Shown one piece after another: positions 13,236-19,904 of a DNA stretch of 43,386 nt (position 1 is the stretch's first letter; the number at the start of each line of letters is the position of its first letter). The position numbers were made by a program, and so were the translations under genes. This DNA comes from a virus, in IMG/VR virus record IMGVR_UViG_3300025314_000039, positions 1-43,386 of that record. The stretch is one strand, 5' to 3'. The notes under the pieces were generated by a model. The model did no database searches. It saw only the letters and a list, made by a program, of their open reading frames with translations, and was not told where the DNA came from.

Positions 13236-13723
13236 CTGGCAAGTGGACGTGCGTTTACTGTAAAAAGAAGTTTGACAGTGGCGCTTCTATTTGCCTTTGC
13301 TCTATTGAGTGCGCAGACTTACGCGCAATAGGTCTAAAGGACAATTACCACAATGAGTATACAGAGTGCTTATCGTGTGGTAAAAGGTTGTCAACAATAA
13401 GACCTCGAAAGTTTTGCGACAAGCGGTGTAGCGATGACTACAAAGCCAATAGCAACCCGGTCAAAGTTAATATCGTAAAATCTACAAAGCGCGTTGGGTT
13501 TGATAAAGAGACGGTGTCGGCAGTGATGAAGGAATACGGGTATACATGCGTTTATTGTGGCGGAACCGCTGAGGCTATAGATCATGTGTACCCGGTATGC
13601 AAGGGTGGCACTAATGACAGGCGTAATCTTGTTGCGTCGTGTGATCGGTGTAACTCAATTGCAAGTGGAAAAGACTTTAGAAGCGTCACTGAAAAACAGC
13701 AATACATTTTATCGCGCAGATGA
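13232..13723 (+). CDS. HNH endonuclease with N-terminal zinc ribbons
   Basis: A 163-residue protein with two N-terminal cysteine clusters (C7-C10 with C21/C27; C46-C49 with C62/C66) and a C-terminal HNH domain: C116-x2-C119, IDH (D127, H128), N142 and C147-x2-C150-N. Zinc-ribbon plus HNH is typical of mobile free-standing homing endonucleases. The gene is AT-richer than its neighbours. It starts by ATGA overlap with the HTH-like gene. A coding-looking fragment in another frame runs out of its 3' end (13614-13787). Confidence 0.85.
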   Translation: MTGKWTCVYCKKKFDSGASICLCSIECADLRAIGLKDNYHNEYTECLSCGKRLSTIRPRKFCDKRCSDDYKANSNPVKVNIVKSTKRVGFDKETVSAVMKEYGYTCVYCGGTAEAIDHVYPVCKGGTNDRRNLVASCDRCNSIASGKDFRSVTEKQQYILSRR

Positions 13724-13787
13724 CAAGTTGGGCATCAACCCGCGAACGGCGCAGAAGTTGGTCAAGAAAGACGAGGTGCAGGAATGA
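13614..13787 (+). pseudogene. Possible gene remnant overlapping the HNH 3' end
   Basis: An open frame overlapping the HNH gene in another frame continues past its stop with DDKLGINPRTAQKLVKKDEV, a plausible helix-turn-helix fragment, and ends in an ATGA overlap with the next gene. Only the part after about 13700 looks like protein; the part inside the HNH gene is a poor frame. This fits a gene whose 5' part was replaced by HNH insertion, or a very short coupled ORF. Low confidence. Confidence 0.3.
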
Positions 13788-14053
13788 GCGCATTGGATGC
13801 ACTTGTTAAGCATCATTTAGAAAACACGTGTAAGGAGACTGATGAACAGAATTGTGTATTCGTTCAGGACTTGATCTCCCTCCGCGCCGACAACGCGCGC
13901 TTGACTAAAGAGCGGGACGCGCTGCGCGAGCAGGTGCGCACGGCGCGCGAGTTGCTAACGACGCTGGAATGGAACGACTGGAGCGCACAAGTTGATGCCT
14001 GGATCGCCGCGAACGCGACTAAGCAGACGCCGGAATCGGATCGCACATCATGA
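13784..14053 (+). CDS. Small coiled-coil protein
   Basis: An 89-residue protein with a central coiled coil (LRADNARLTKERDALREQ) of a type common in phage early regions, flanked by a cysteine/histidine-containing N-terminus (HHLENTCKETDEQNC) and a tryptophan-containing C-terminus. Coupled by ATGA at both ends. Function unknown. Confidence 0.55.
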   Translation: MSALDALVKHHLENTCKETDEQNCVFVQDLISLRADNARLTKERDALREQVRTARELLTTLEWNDWSAQVDAWIAANATKQTPESDRTS

Positions 14054-14244
14054 GTAAGATAACTAATATTGAATTGTCTAAAATCATTATGCACGTATAC
14101 TGGTCTGCATTTGACGATGGGCGAATGCTTGGGAAAGACAAGTCTCCATCCATGAAAGAATTTCGTAGAGCAAAGTGTGTTGGTGAAGTGGCAATGAAAG
14201 ACATTAGAAAACTAATCAAGAAATCGAGGTCGGTTAAGCCATGA
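14050..14244 (+). CDS. Small basic helical protein, unknown
   Basis: A 64-residue lysine-rich protein, predicted helical throughout (NIELSKIIMHVYWSAFDDGR, KDIRKLIKKSRSV). It is joined by ATGA overlaps to both neighbours. AT-richer than neighbouring genes. No recognised family. Confidence 0.5.
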   Translation: MSKITNIELSKIIMHVYWSAFDDGRMLGKDKSPSMKEFRRAKCVGEVAMKDIRKLIKKSRSVKP

Positions 14245-14477
14245 CGCCGCTCATCTCGCCCGCACACATGCGCCCGCAGCCCGTAGCCGACCCGCTCACC
14301 GTCAAGCCGCAGTACACCGGCCAGGCGTCGGCGCTGTGTCCGAACACGCAGCGCGTCGTGTTTGTGCCGCGAGACACGCACGACAACGAGTGGAAATACT
14401 GCGAGGCGTGTCAATCGTGTCACCGAGTTGTGTTTCTTGGTGGTGACATGCACAAGCCAGCGCTAAGGAGTTTATGA
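14241..14477 (+). CDS. Small cysteine-rich protein, unknown
   Basis: A 78-residue protein with a proline-rich start and a C-terminal CEACQSCH cluster plus one upstream cysteine (LCPNT), a plausible zinc site. It is ATGA-coupled upstream and downstream. Its 3' end carries the AAGGAG ribosome site for the next gene. Confidence 0.5.
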   Translation: MTPLISPAHMRPQPVADPLTVKPQYTGQASALCPNTQRVVFVPRDTHDNEWKYCEACQSCHRVVFLGGDMHKPALRSL

Positions 14478-14626
14478 ACGACAGCACCAAGAAGCGCCCG
14501 TACTACATCGCGCCTGAGAAGAAGTCAACCGCATCATCGCTGCTAGCAGACTTGAAGCGCGCGCTAGGCTTCGGCAAGGCCGTGGTCAAGCGGCCAAGTG
14601 ACGAGACGATGAAGAGGATTGGATGA
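14474..14626 (+). CDS. 50-residue basic protein
   Basis: The ATG at 14474 overlaps the upstream TGA and follows AAGGAG. The protein is basic (KKRPYYIAPEKKS) with an amphipathic middle (SSLLADLKRALGFGKAVV). Coupling and the ribosome site support translation despite its size. No function assigned. Confidence 0.5.
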   Translation: MNDSTKKRPYYIAPEKKSTASSLLADLKRALGFGKAVVKRPSDETMKRIG

Positions 14627-14796
14627 CGAAATCAATCACGAAGCGACTAGATGACGTTTGCAGTTGCGGACATGCTCTCAGGCGTCATGATTGGTCTGCG
14701 GCGTATCTTAAGCCGTGCATGACGCGCGGGTGTATGTGCTGGAAGTATCACAAGCGCCGCACAAAAAACGCAACCGCGAAAAGGGCGACATCGTAA
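14623..14796 (+). CDS. 57-residue zinc-knuckle protein, CGH type
   Basis: ATG at 14623 in an ATGA overlap. Ligand pattern: CSCGHALRRHDW, then PCMTRGCMCWKYH, ending in a basic tail. The order of cysteines and histidines parallels the protein at 10928, suggesting duplication within the genome or independent acquisition of one family. Likely binds zinc; target unknown. Confidence 0.6.
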   Translation: MTKSITKRLDDVCSCGHALRRHDWSAAYLKPCMTRGCMCWKYHKRRTKNATAKRATS

Positions 14797-14798
14797 CC

Positions 14799-15815
14799 AT
14801 GAAAAACTTATTCGGCCTCGTCATCGGCCTAGTCATCCTAGCATTCATCGCGGAAAACGGCGGCGTGAAGTTCGGCTCGCCCGCATCGCCGCTCGCCTTG
14901 CCACCTGTGCAGCGGACAGCGATCTACGCGCCAGCCGAAGCCACGCGTCAGGCCGGTGGCGCGCTGTCGGCGATCAGCGCTGGCGACGCAGCCGCGCAAG
15001 AGCTGGAGGCGGCGCGGGTGTACGCGCAGGCCGCGCAAGAGCAAGCGCTAAAGGCGCGCGAGGTTGCGACGTTGCAAGCCGTTGCCGCCACGCAGACGGC
15101 TAATGACATCACCGTGAGCAAGGAGTACGCGACGTTGACGGCGGTGTCGTTACATGCCACGGCGCAGGCGATCAGCATGACGGTTGCGGTTGACCGCGAA
15201 CAGTACGCGGCTAGCATCGCGGCTGTCAAGGCCACCGCGCAAGCGTCAACTGACGAGATGATGAGCAGGGCGCATGACGTGGACGCGGCTAAGGCGCGCA
15301 GTGAAGGGATGGACGGGCTGTTAAAATTCGTGTGCTTGCCGACGATCGTCATCATGCTCGCCATTGCGTTGTACGCGCTGTACCTCACGGTGAAGCGGAT
15401 CGAGCCGACGGCCAGCCAGAAAGAGATCGCGGCGTTGCGCGATGAACTTGACGACTTGCGCCGCGCCAGCGAAGCACACGACGATGAGGAGGAAGTTGAG
15501 CACGCGCCGCAAGACGCATCCGCGATTGAGAAGTTTGCGAAGTTGCGCTCAGGCCGGGCTGCCGCGATCCGGTACGTGACAGACTCAATCAGGGCCACGA
15601 GCGGGACAGCCGCGAAGTTGTTGTCGGCTACGGAGTGGGAGGCGCTGCCGAATGGAGCGCCGCGCGCTACGCATACCGCTGCGGTGGGGTATCTGCGCGA
15701 TGTCATGAGCGCCGTCTACGTGCAGCAGGGGCGCGACCAGGGCACGTACATCAACGCCGACGTTGGCGACCTGGCGTCGTTGGCGGCTAAGATAGCGGCC
15801 ACTCCCCCACCCTGA
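14799..15815 (+). CDS. Large two-span membrane protein with alanine-rich coiled coil
   Basis: A 338-residue protein. N-terminal membrane helix (about residues 4-19, LFGLVIGLVILAFIA), a long alanine/glutamine/threonine-rich helical region (about 50-185), a second membrane helix (about 190-215), an acidic coiled-coil segment (KEIAALRDELDDLRRASEAH) and a C-terminal globular part of about 90 residues. It is by far the longest membrane protein of the early block and lies at its downstream end. It could organise the replication or host membrane, but no family is recognised. Confidence 0.65.
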   Translation: MKNLFGLVIGLVILAFIAENGGVKFGSPASPLALPPVQRTAIYAPAEATRQAGGALSAISAGDAAAQELEAARVYAQAAQEQALKAREVATLQAVAATQTANDITVSKEYATLTAVSLHATAQAISMTVAVDREQYAASIAAVKATAQASTDEMMSRAHDVDAAKARSEGMDGLLKFVCLPTIVIMLAIALYALYLTVKRIEPTASQKEIAALRDELDDLRRASEAHDDEEEVEHAPQDASAIEKFAKLRSGRAAAIRYVTDSIRATSGTAAKLLSATEWEALPNGAPRATHTAAVGYLRDVMSAVYVQQGRDQGTYINADVGDLASLAAKIAATPPP

Positions 15816-15827
15816 TCTATGTGTCTG

Positions 15828-15854
15828 ACCGCGTACTTTCGAACAGTACGCGGT
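15828..15854 (+). promoter_or_regulatory. Perfect 10-bp stem hairpin after the membrane-protein gene
   Basis: ACCGCGTACT (15828-15837) and AGTACGCGGT (15845-15854) pair fully around a 7-nt loop. It lies 12 nt after the stop at 15815. No U-tract follows. Its arms contain two copies of the ACCGCRTA octamer of the adjacent repeat cluster, so it may be a protein site and not a terminator. Confidence 0.55.
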
Positions 15855-15900
15855 ATGCGGTATAACGCCATATACGGGACGATATGCGGTAATACGCGGT
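15828..15900. repeat. ACCGCRTA iteron cluster
   Basis: The octamer ACCGC(A/G)TA occurs five times in 73 bp: plus strand at 15828-15835, and minus strand at 15847-15854, 15854-15861, 15883-15890 and 15893-15900. Copies form an inverted pair and two close tandem pairs. The region holds no gene. It may be an operator array or a replication origin. The next gene begins at 15928. Confidence 0.6.
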
Positions 15901-15927
15901 CGAGAGGGGAAATATGGGGGTTTGGAT

Positions 15928-16155
15928 ATGATGATTGTTTGCTGGACAACTATAACGGAAGATACGGATTGGCACGAGAGATTCCGCGAATCTCTTTGGC
16001 ATTACCCGTATCACGGGTCAGAAAGCGATGAAGATATGTACTGCGGAGTTAAAAATCCAGAGCGTCCACGGCGATTAGATAATAAGGAAATAGACTTTGC
16101 TTATACCGACGGAGTGGCAACATGCAAGCGGTGCCGTAGGTGCGCTTGGGAATGA
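15928..16155 (+). CDS. Small acidic protein, unknown
   Basis: A 75-residue protein rich in W, Y, D and E (WHERFRESLWHYPYHGSESD), with C-terminal CKRCRRC, a likely metal-binding end. The ATG at 15928 is preceded by GGGGG. It is the first gene after the iteron cluster and is AT-richer than the surroundings. No family recognised. Confidence 0.5.
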   Translation: MMIVCWTTITEDTDWHERFRESLWHYPYHGSESDEDMYCGVKNPERPRRLDNKEIDFAYTDGVATCKRCRRCAWE

Positions 16156-16225
16156 CCGGCACACCCTACGCCCGACACGGCTCCTACTGCTCATTCTCGC
16201 TCACGCTCACGCAAAGGAGATAGTT

Positions 16226-16471
16226 ATGCCTGTTTGCTGTTTAGATTGTGGTGCAGAATACGAGAATCTTGGGCTAGATATGGTTTTGCCAGATCAGCAG
16301 TGGAAGGCGATATGTCCAGAGGATAAGATTTTATGCGCTAACTGCATTTGCAAGAGAGCGGAAAAGTTTGGCGGTAATGCTGTTCTAGCGTGGGTAAACA
16401 GTATTGATTGGTCTCTGGTTCCTGGTCACTGGCAAAGCGAATGCGCGGATCATACTACTCATTCAGCCTAG
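16226..16471 (+). CDS. Small cysteine-rich protein, two zinc clusters
   Basis: An 81-residue protein with CCLDCG at the N-terminus and CPEDKILCANCICKR in the middle, suggesting treble-clef-like zinc binding. The ATG at 16226 follows AAAGGAG. Its 3' end overlaps the LuxR-type gene by up to 31 nt. Function unknown. Confidence 0.6.
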   Translation: MPVCCLDCGAEYENLGLDMVLPDQQWKAICPEDKILCANCICKRAEKFGGNAVLAWVNSIDWSLVPGHWQSECADHTTHSA

Positions 16472-16665
16472 TGCTCACGCCGCACCAGTCGGCCATCCTG
16501 CAATGCGTCGCCGAGGGCCTGGACTACGGACAGATCGCACGCGAGTTCGGCATCCAGCGCCACACCGTTGTGCACCACCTACAGAGCATCCGCGAGCGGC
16601 TGGGCGCGCGCACGACTGCGCAGGCGGTGTACATCGCTGTGCGCGTGGGCGCGATCAGGGGGTAG
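16441..16665 (+). CDS. LuxR-type helix-turn-helix protein
   Basis: A protein of about 74 residues that is little more than a LuxR/GerE DNA-binding domain: LTPHQSAILQCVAEGLDYGQ, IAREFGIQRHTVVHHLQSIR, ERLGARTTAQAV. There is no sensor domain. The ATG at 16441 lacks a good ribosome site and overlaps the upstream gene, so coupling is assumed. It is the last gene of the early block and ends one base from the stop of the opposing SGNH gene. It is a candidate regulator of late transcription; the family call is firm, the role inferred. Confidence 0.75.
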   Translation: MRGSYYSFSLVLTPHQSAILQCVAEGLDYGQIAREFGIQRHTVVHHLQSIRERLGARTTAQAVYIAVRVGAIRG

Positions 16666-16666
16666 G

Positions 16667-17854
16667 CTATAGGTACCGCTTAATGATCGTTGCAAACGCT
16701 GTCACTCCCGCTGGCGACAGATGAACTCTGTCGCCTTTGTCGTATGCCGTTACAAGATCGTCCAATTCCCCCGTGCTGATGCGCGTCTGACCCATTTCAT
16801 CGTGACACCTGATCAGAGTAGCACCGTTTGAGGCGCACCACGTTGCTAGATTGTCATTCCATGTTCTGATAGTCGCACTCTGTCCATCGGTGAAATTTGT
16901 GTCCGGCAGAATCTCATCGATCAACAACGTTTGACCAACTCCGAGTAACCCAGCGATCGTGTTTAAGTCTGCTTCAACATCTGCCCATGTCCGCGACTGC
17001 TGGATATCGTTGATCCCGGCGTGAATGACGATCTTTTTCGCCTGTGACGCCACTGCTGACACCATGCCAGTTGACGCGACCCATGCAAACGTCTGCCCCG
17101 CTTTCGCGTGATTCTGATATTCAAGATTTGCTCCCGCTAACGTTCTAATCGCGTTTGCGGGCTCACTGCTGTACGCTGTACGCGGGTTGGGGACCGTGGC
17201 CGTATCATAGCGGGGGCTATACACCACCTGACCAGCCATGATGCTATCGCCCGTCACAGCGAGGTAGGGGGCACGCCCGATAAATTCAAGATCGAGAATG
17301 AAGTTTAGCCCGTTGGGAAAATTACTTGATCCAGTAACGTCGCTGGTAGCATACTGTATATCTGGACTTGCGCTTGTCTTGATGCTGATCGCTGGTCGAT
17401 TTGCAGGAGCCGCACCGGGCCCTAGCCAAACACTAGGCACACATCCTGGCTCAATTGCGATAGGCGTAGCTAAAGTAATTTGCTGTAGCCCTGTTCCAGG
17501 AAACGTGAATGCGGCTGTTTCAGCGATCATGTCATATTGATTCGTGGCTATGTTAGGGTAAAACGTTTTTAGTTTAACGTCATTCGGATCACCAATCACT
17601 TTGACGTATGCCCACACGCTCTCAACGTAACCATACTGCCACGTTTGCCACGTCTGCACGGCAAGCCCGCGATCGATGATTGTCATTCCGCCTGCATTAG
17701 CACCTGCGTTGAGGTTGTTGTTGTCTGCGAAATCAGCGTGAGCCAATCCGCACAGCGTCACGGCGGGCGCATCCGTAAAGCGCCACGCGATCAATTTGTC
17801 AGCCAATGTTTCAAGCGCGCTTGCTCTCACCGCATTCAACCACACATGGTTCAT
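16667..17854 (-). CDS. SGNH/GDSL-type hydrolase, tail-end receptor-modifying protein
   Basis: A 395-residue protein. The first 190 residues look like a structural or carbohydrate-contacting beta region. The C-terminal domain carries SGNH blocks: TGDSI (S204), KAGQT (about 251), GIND (280-283, N282) and DRVHLS (D375, H378). S204, D375 and H378 form the expected triad. Such esterases at the tail tip remove acetyl groups from host surface glycans. The start overlaps the upstream stop (ATGA). It is the last gene of the late operon. Confidence 0.8.
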   Translation of the reverse strand: MNHVWLNAVRASALETLADKLIAWRFTDAPAVTLCGLAHADFADNNNLNAGANAGGMTIIDRGLAVQTWQTWQYGYVESVWAYVKVIGDPNDVKLKTFYPNIATNQYDMIAETAAFTFPGTGLQQITLATPIAIEPGCVPSVWLGPGAAPANRPAISIKTSASPDIQYATSDVTGSSNFPNGLNFILDLEFIGRAPYLAVTGDSIMAGQVVYSPRYDTATVPNPRTAYSSEPANAIRTLAGANLEYQNHAKAGQTFAWVASTGMVSAVASQAKKIVIHAGINDIQQSRTWADVEADLNTIAGLLGVGQTLLIDEILPDTNFTDGQSATIRTWNDNLATWCASNGATLIRCHDEMGQTRISTGELDDLVTAYDKGDRVHLSPAGVTAFATIIKRYL

Positions 17855-18279
17855 GCCAGCGCCCCTATAAGCGCCCACGTATCTGTGGCCGTCTTCTCAA
17901 GCGCGGCGTTGGCGTACTGCCCGGACATAGCCAGCGACGAATCGAGAGAGTTGATCGTCACGCCGCCAGCCGCCGCAACGGTGAGTAGTCCAGCGCCGCC
18001 CTGCCGCAAGCCGATCACTGTACCTACCGCAAACGCGACCGTTGCGTTGAGCGGGACCGTCAGCGCGATCGGATTGACGTTGGTGCATTGCACGACTTTA
18101 CCAGCATCGGCTAAGACGAGTTGATAGGTCGTTCCTGTCTGCGCGTTGACCTGTATCGCGTGCGCCGTGGCGTCGGCGTTGTGCGCTGTGACGGCGAGAT
18201 CGGAGTATGTCCGAGCGCCGCCGTCACTGACATACACCTCGTACACGGTCGGCGAGTAGTTGACTGTGTAATCAGCCAT
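17851..18279 (-). CDS. Tail-associated beta-rich structural protein
   Basis: A 142-residue protein rich in A, T, V and G with repeating short strands (YQLVLADAGKVVQCTN, ALTVPLNATVAFAVGTVIGL), a composition typical of virion fibre or appendage domains. It overlaps its neighbours by 4-8 nt between tail genes. Probably a tail-tip component; no exact family. Confidence 0.6.
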   Translation of the reverse strand: MADYTVNYSPTVYEVYVSDGGARTYSDLAVTAHNADATAHAIQVNAQTGTTYQLVLADAGKVVQCTNVNPIALTVPLNATVAFAVGTVIGLRQGGAGLLTVAAAGGVTINSLDSSLAMSGQYANAALEKTATDTWALIGALA

Positions 18280-18583
18280 TCCACACCGCCGTGCTTAACA
18301 CGAGACTTCCGACCGCGAAACGCTCTTTCGTTGTGCCGCTGATCATCCACGCCTCATACCCGATCCGATCGAATCGGTACGCGCTGGTTGTGCCGGTCGT
18401 TGCGCTGTAGGTAATGCGCCCGATCGCAGCGCTGACAAGCCCGGTGAACAGAAGGCCTGACGCAGACAGGTACGCGGTTTGTCCGGTCAGGTTGCGCGCG
18501 GTCGCGCCCTGCTTGAGATCGAAGTTTGCCTCCCAGGTGTAACCTTGCTCGATGATTACCGGATCAATGAATGCTGCTGCCAT
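18272..18583 (-). CDS. Small tail-region structural protein
   Basis: A 103-residue beta-rich protein (AYLSASGLLFTGLVSAAIGR). The start GFIDPVIIEQG-type segment (AAFIDPVIIEQGYTWEANFD) resembles small phage baseplate/fibre adaptor proteins where a polarised ligand-free Ig-like fold is common. It lies between tail hub and SGNH genes. Function inferred from position. Confidence 0.55.
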   Translation of the reverse strand: MAAAFIDPVIIEQGYTWEANFDLKQGATARNLTGQTAYLSASGLLFTGLVSAAIGRITYSATTGTTSAYRFDRIGYEAWMISGTTKERFAVGSLVLSTAVWNG

Positions 18584-18586
18584 ACC

Positions 18587-18799
18587 TCACCATCCTGTAG
18601 CGCTGACGCGCCGCCAAAAGTTATCGCCAAATGCCACGTACAGATAATTCGCGCTGTAGCGCAGTTCGCCACTGTATCCACTCGCGGCTGTTGCGGTGGG
18701 GGCGTTGTTCGCCATGCGGTAGTTGGCATCCATCGCCTCAAGCCGCTCAACGCGCCGGCGCAGCGCCGCTATCTCCCTGATCAGATCGTACTCACTCAT
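18587..18799 (-). CDS. Small trimerisation-type tail protein
   Basis: A 70-residue protein: an N-terminal coiled coil (YDLIREIAALRRRVERLEAM) followed by a short glycine/tyrosine/tryptophan-rich beta segment ending WRRVSATGW. This layout is usual for small fibre or collar proteins that trimerise. The ATG at 18799 is preferred; it overlaps the hub gene by 8 nt. Confidence 0.6.
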   Translation of the reverse strand: MSEYDLIREIAALRRRVERLEAMDANYRMANNAPTATAASGYSGELRYSANYLYVAFGDNFWRRVSATGW

Positions 18800-19904
18800 A
18801 CGACTCCAACTTCGCTTCGATCTTTTCGTTGCCGCCATCGTCAACCGATCCGCTCACGGCCCTGATCAAGCAGTTGAACTGCCTTCCGCGATGAGAGGCC
18901 GTCACGCGATCACCAAAAAACCAGTCGCGGCCATAGCGCGCGCGATCCGAATCTACGATCGAGGCCGTGAATGACTTGGCGGGTCGTGACTCAATCAACG
19001 CTGAATTTGCCGCGCTTGTCACGCCTGCTTCTGTAGCGTCTCCACGCGCGTCTACGAATTGCTCCGATCGCCCGAAGACGCTTGCTCCCGACCGTGTTGC
19101 ATCGGTTGCGGTCTTGATAATCCGGTTGGCCTGTACACCTTGCCCGCCAGCGTAGATGTAGTTGGATTCCTCGTCCCAGTCGATTGTGTAGACTGGCCCG
19201 CGCAAGTTCCCAAACTCTTTCGAGAACACAACCGGACTGATTGCGCTGCTTGAAGTACGGTCAAGGCCGGGCTGTCCTTTGTAGGTGCGGAAGGTGAACG
19301 CGGTTTCGCTGGTGTGCTCAAAGTCGAAGTATATTTCAGTTCCGTTCTGGCGCGCAATGTCGCTGATCTCGCGCAACACCTGCAACACCTTGCGGTATGA
19401 AAACGCCTTCGTAATCGACGGCCCCAATGATAGATCGGCTTCCACGCTCAGATAGGTAGTGCTGATTGCGCGCGCCGTGTCTGTGGCAGTTGCGCCTAAG
19501 TTCTGCCTGACCACGTCCTTGATCATGTCGTCTGCCTGATTAGACTGCGCCGCCTGCGCCGACTCCGCAGCGTAGGCCACCACGCGGCGATTGAGTAGGT
19601 CTTTTAACGACGGGCCGCTGACGGTCGTCAATTCGTTGTTGTTGTCGTCTGTGGCGTAGCGGAAGGTCCGCATCAGACCGTAGAACTCGCGGTACATTGA
19701 TCCGCCGACCGGCTTACGCCAGATCGAGACGCGGCGATCGGTGTCGAGCATGGAATCGTAGCGCGCATCCAGCGCCAGCGAGAATCTGCCGCGATCATTG
19801 ATGACATGCGCCCACGACAGCGCTATAAAGCCGTCAATCAACTGTATGCGCGTGCCATTGTCTTGATGTATCCAGACTTCGTAACCTGTCCCGCCCAGTG
19901 CCAT
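18792..19904 (-). CDS. Tail hub / baseplate protein (siphovirus Gp37-like)
   Basis: A 370-residue protein with an N-terminal tail-hub-like domain (GTGYEVWIHQDNGTRIQLID, WAHVINDRGRFSLAL) and a central helical part (KDLLNRRVVAYAAESAQA), resembling the siphovirus ReqiPepy6 Gp37-like family that forms the central hub below the Dit ring. Its position directly after the Dit-like gene fits. It abuts the upstream stop (TAAATG). Confidence is moderate on the family and high on the structural role. Confidence 0.7.
   Translation of the reverse strand: MALGGTGYEVWIHQDNGTRIQLIDGFIALSWAHVINDRGRFSLALDARYDSMLDTDRRVSIWRKPVGGSMYREFYGLMRTFRYATDDNNNELTTVSGPSLKDLLNRRVVAYAAESAQAAQSNQADDMIKDVVRQNLGATATDTARAISTTYLSVEADLSLGPSITKAFSYRKVLQVLREISDIARQNGTEIYFDFEHTSETAFTFRTYKGQPGLDRTSSSAISPVVFSKEFGNLRGPVYTIDWDEESNYIYAGGQGVQANRIIKTATDATRSGASVFGRSEQFVDARGDATEAGVTSAANSALIESRPAKSFTASIVDSDRARYGRDWFFGDRVTASHRGRQFNCLIRAVSGSVDDGGNEKIEAKLESYE

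Noticed and set aside
14948-15706. Long antisense open frame (about 250 codons) opposite the two-span membrane protein
   Set aside because: It is a composition shadow of an alanine-rich gene; the sense frame has membrane helices, coiled coil and operon context.
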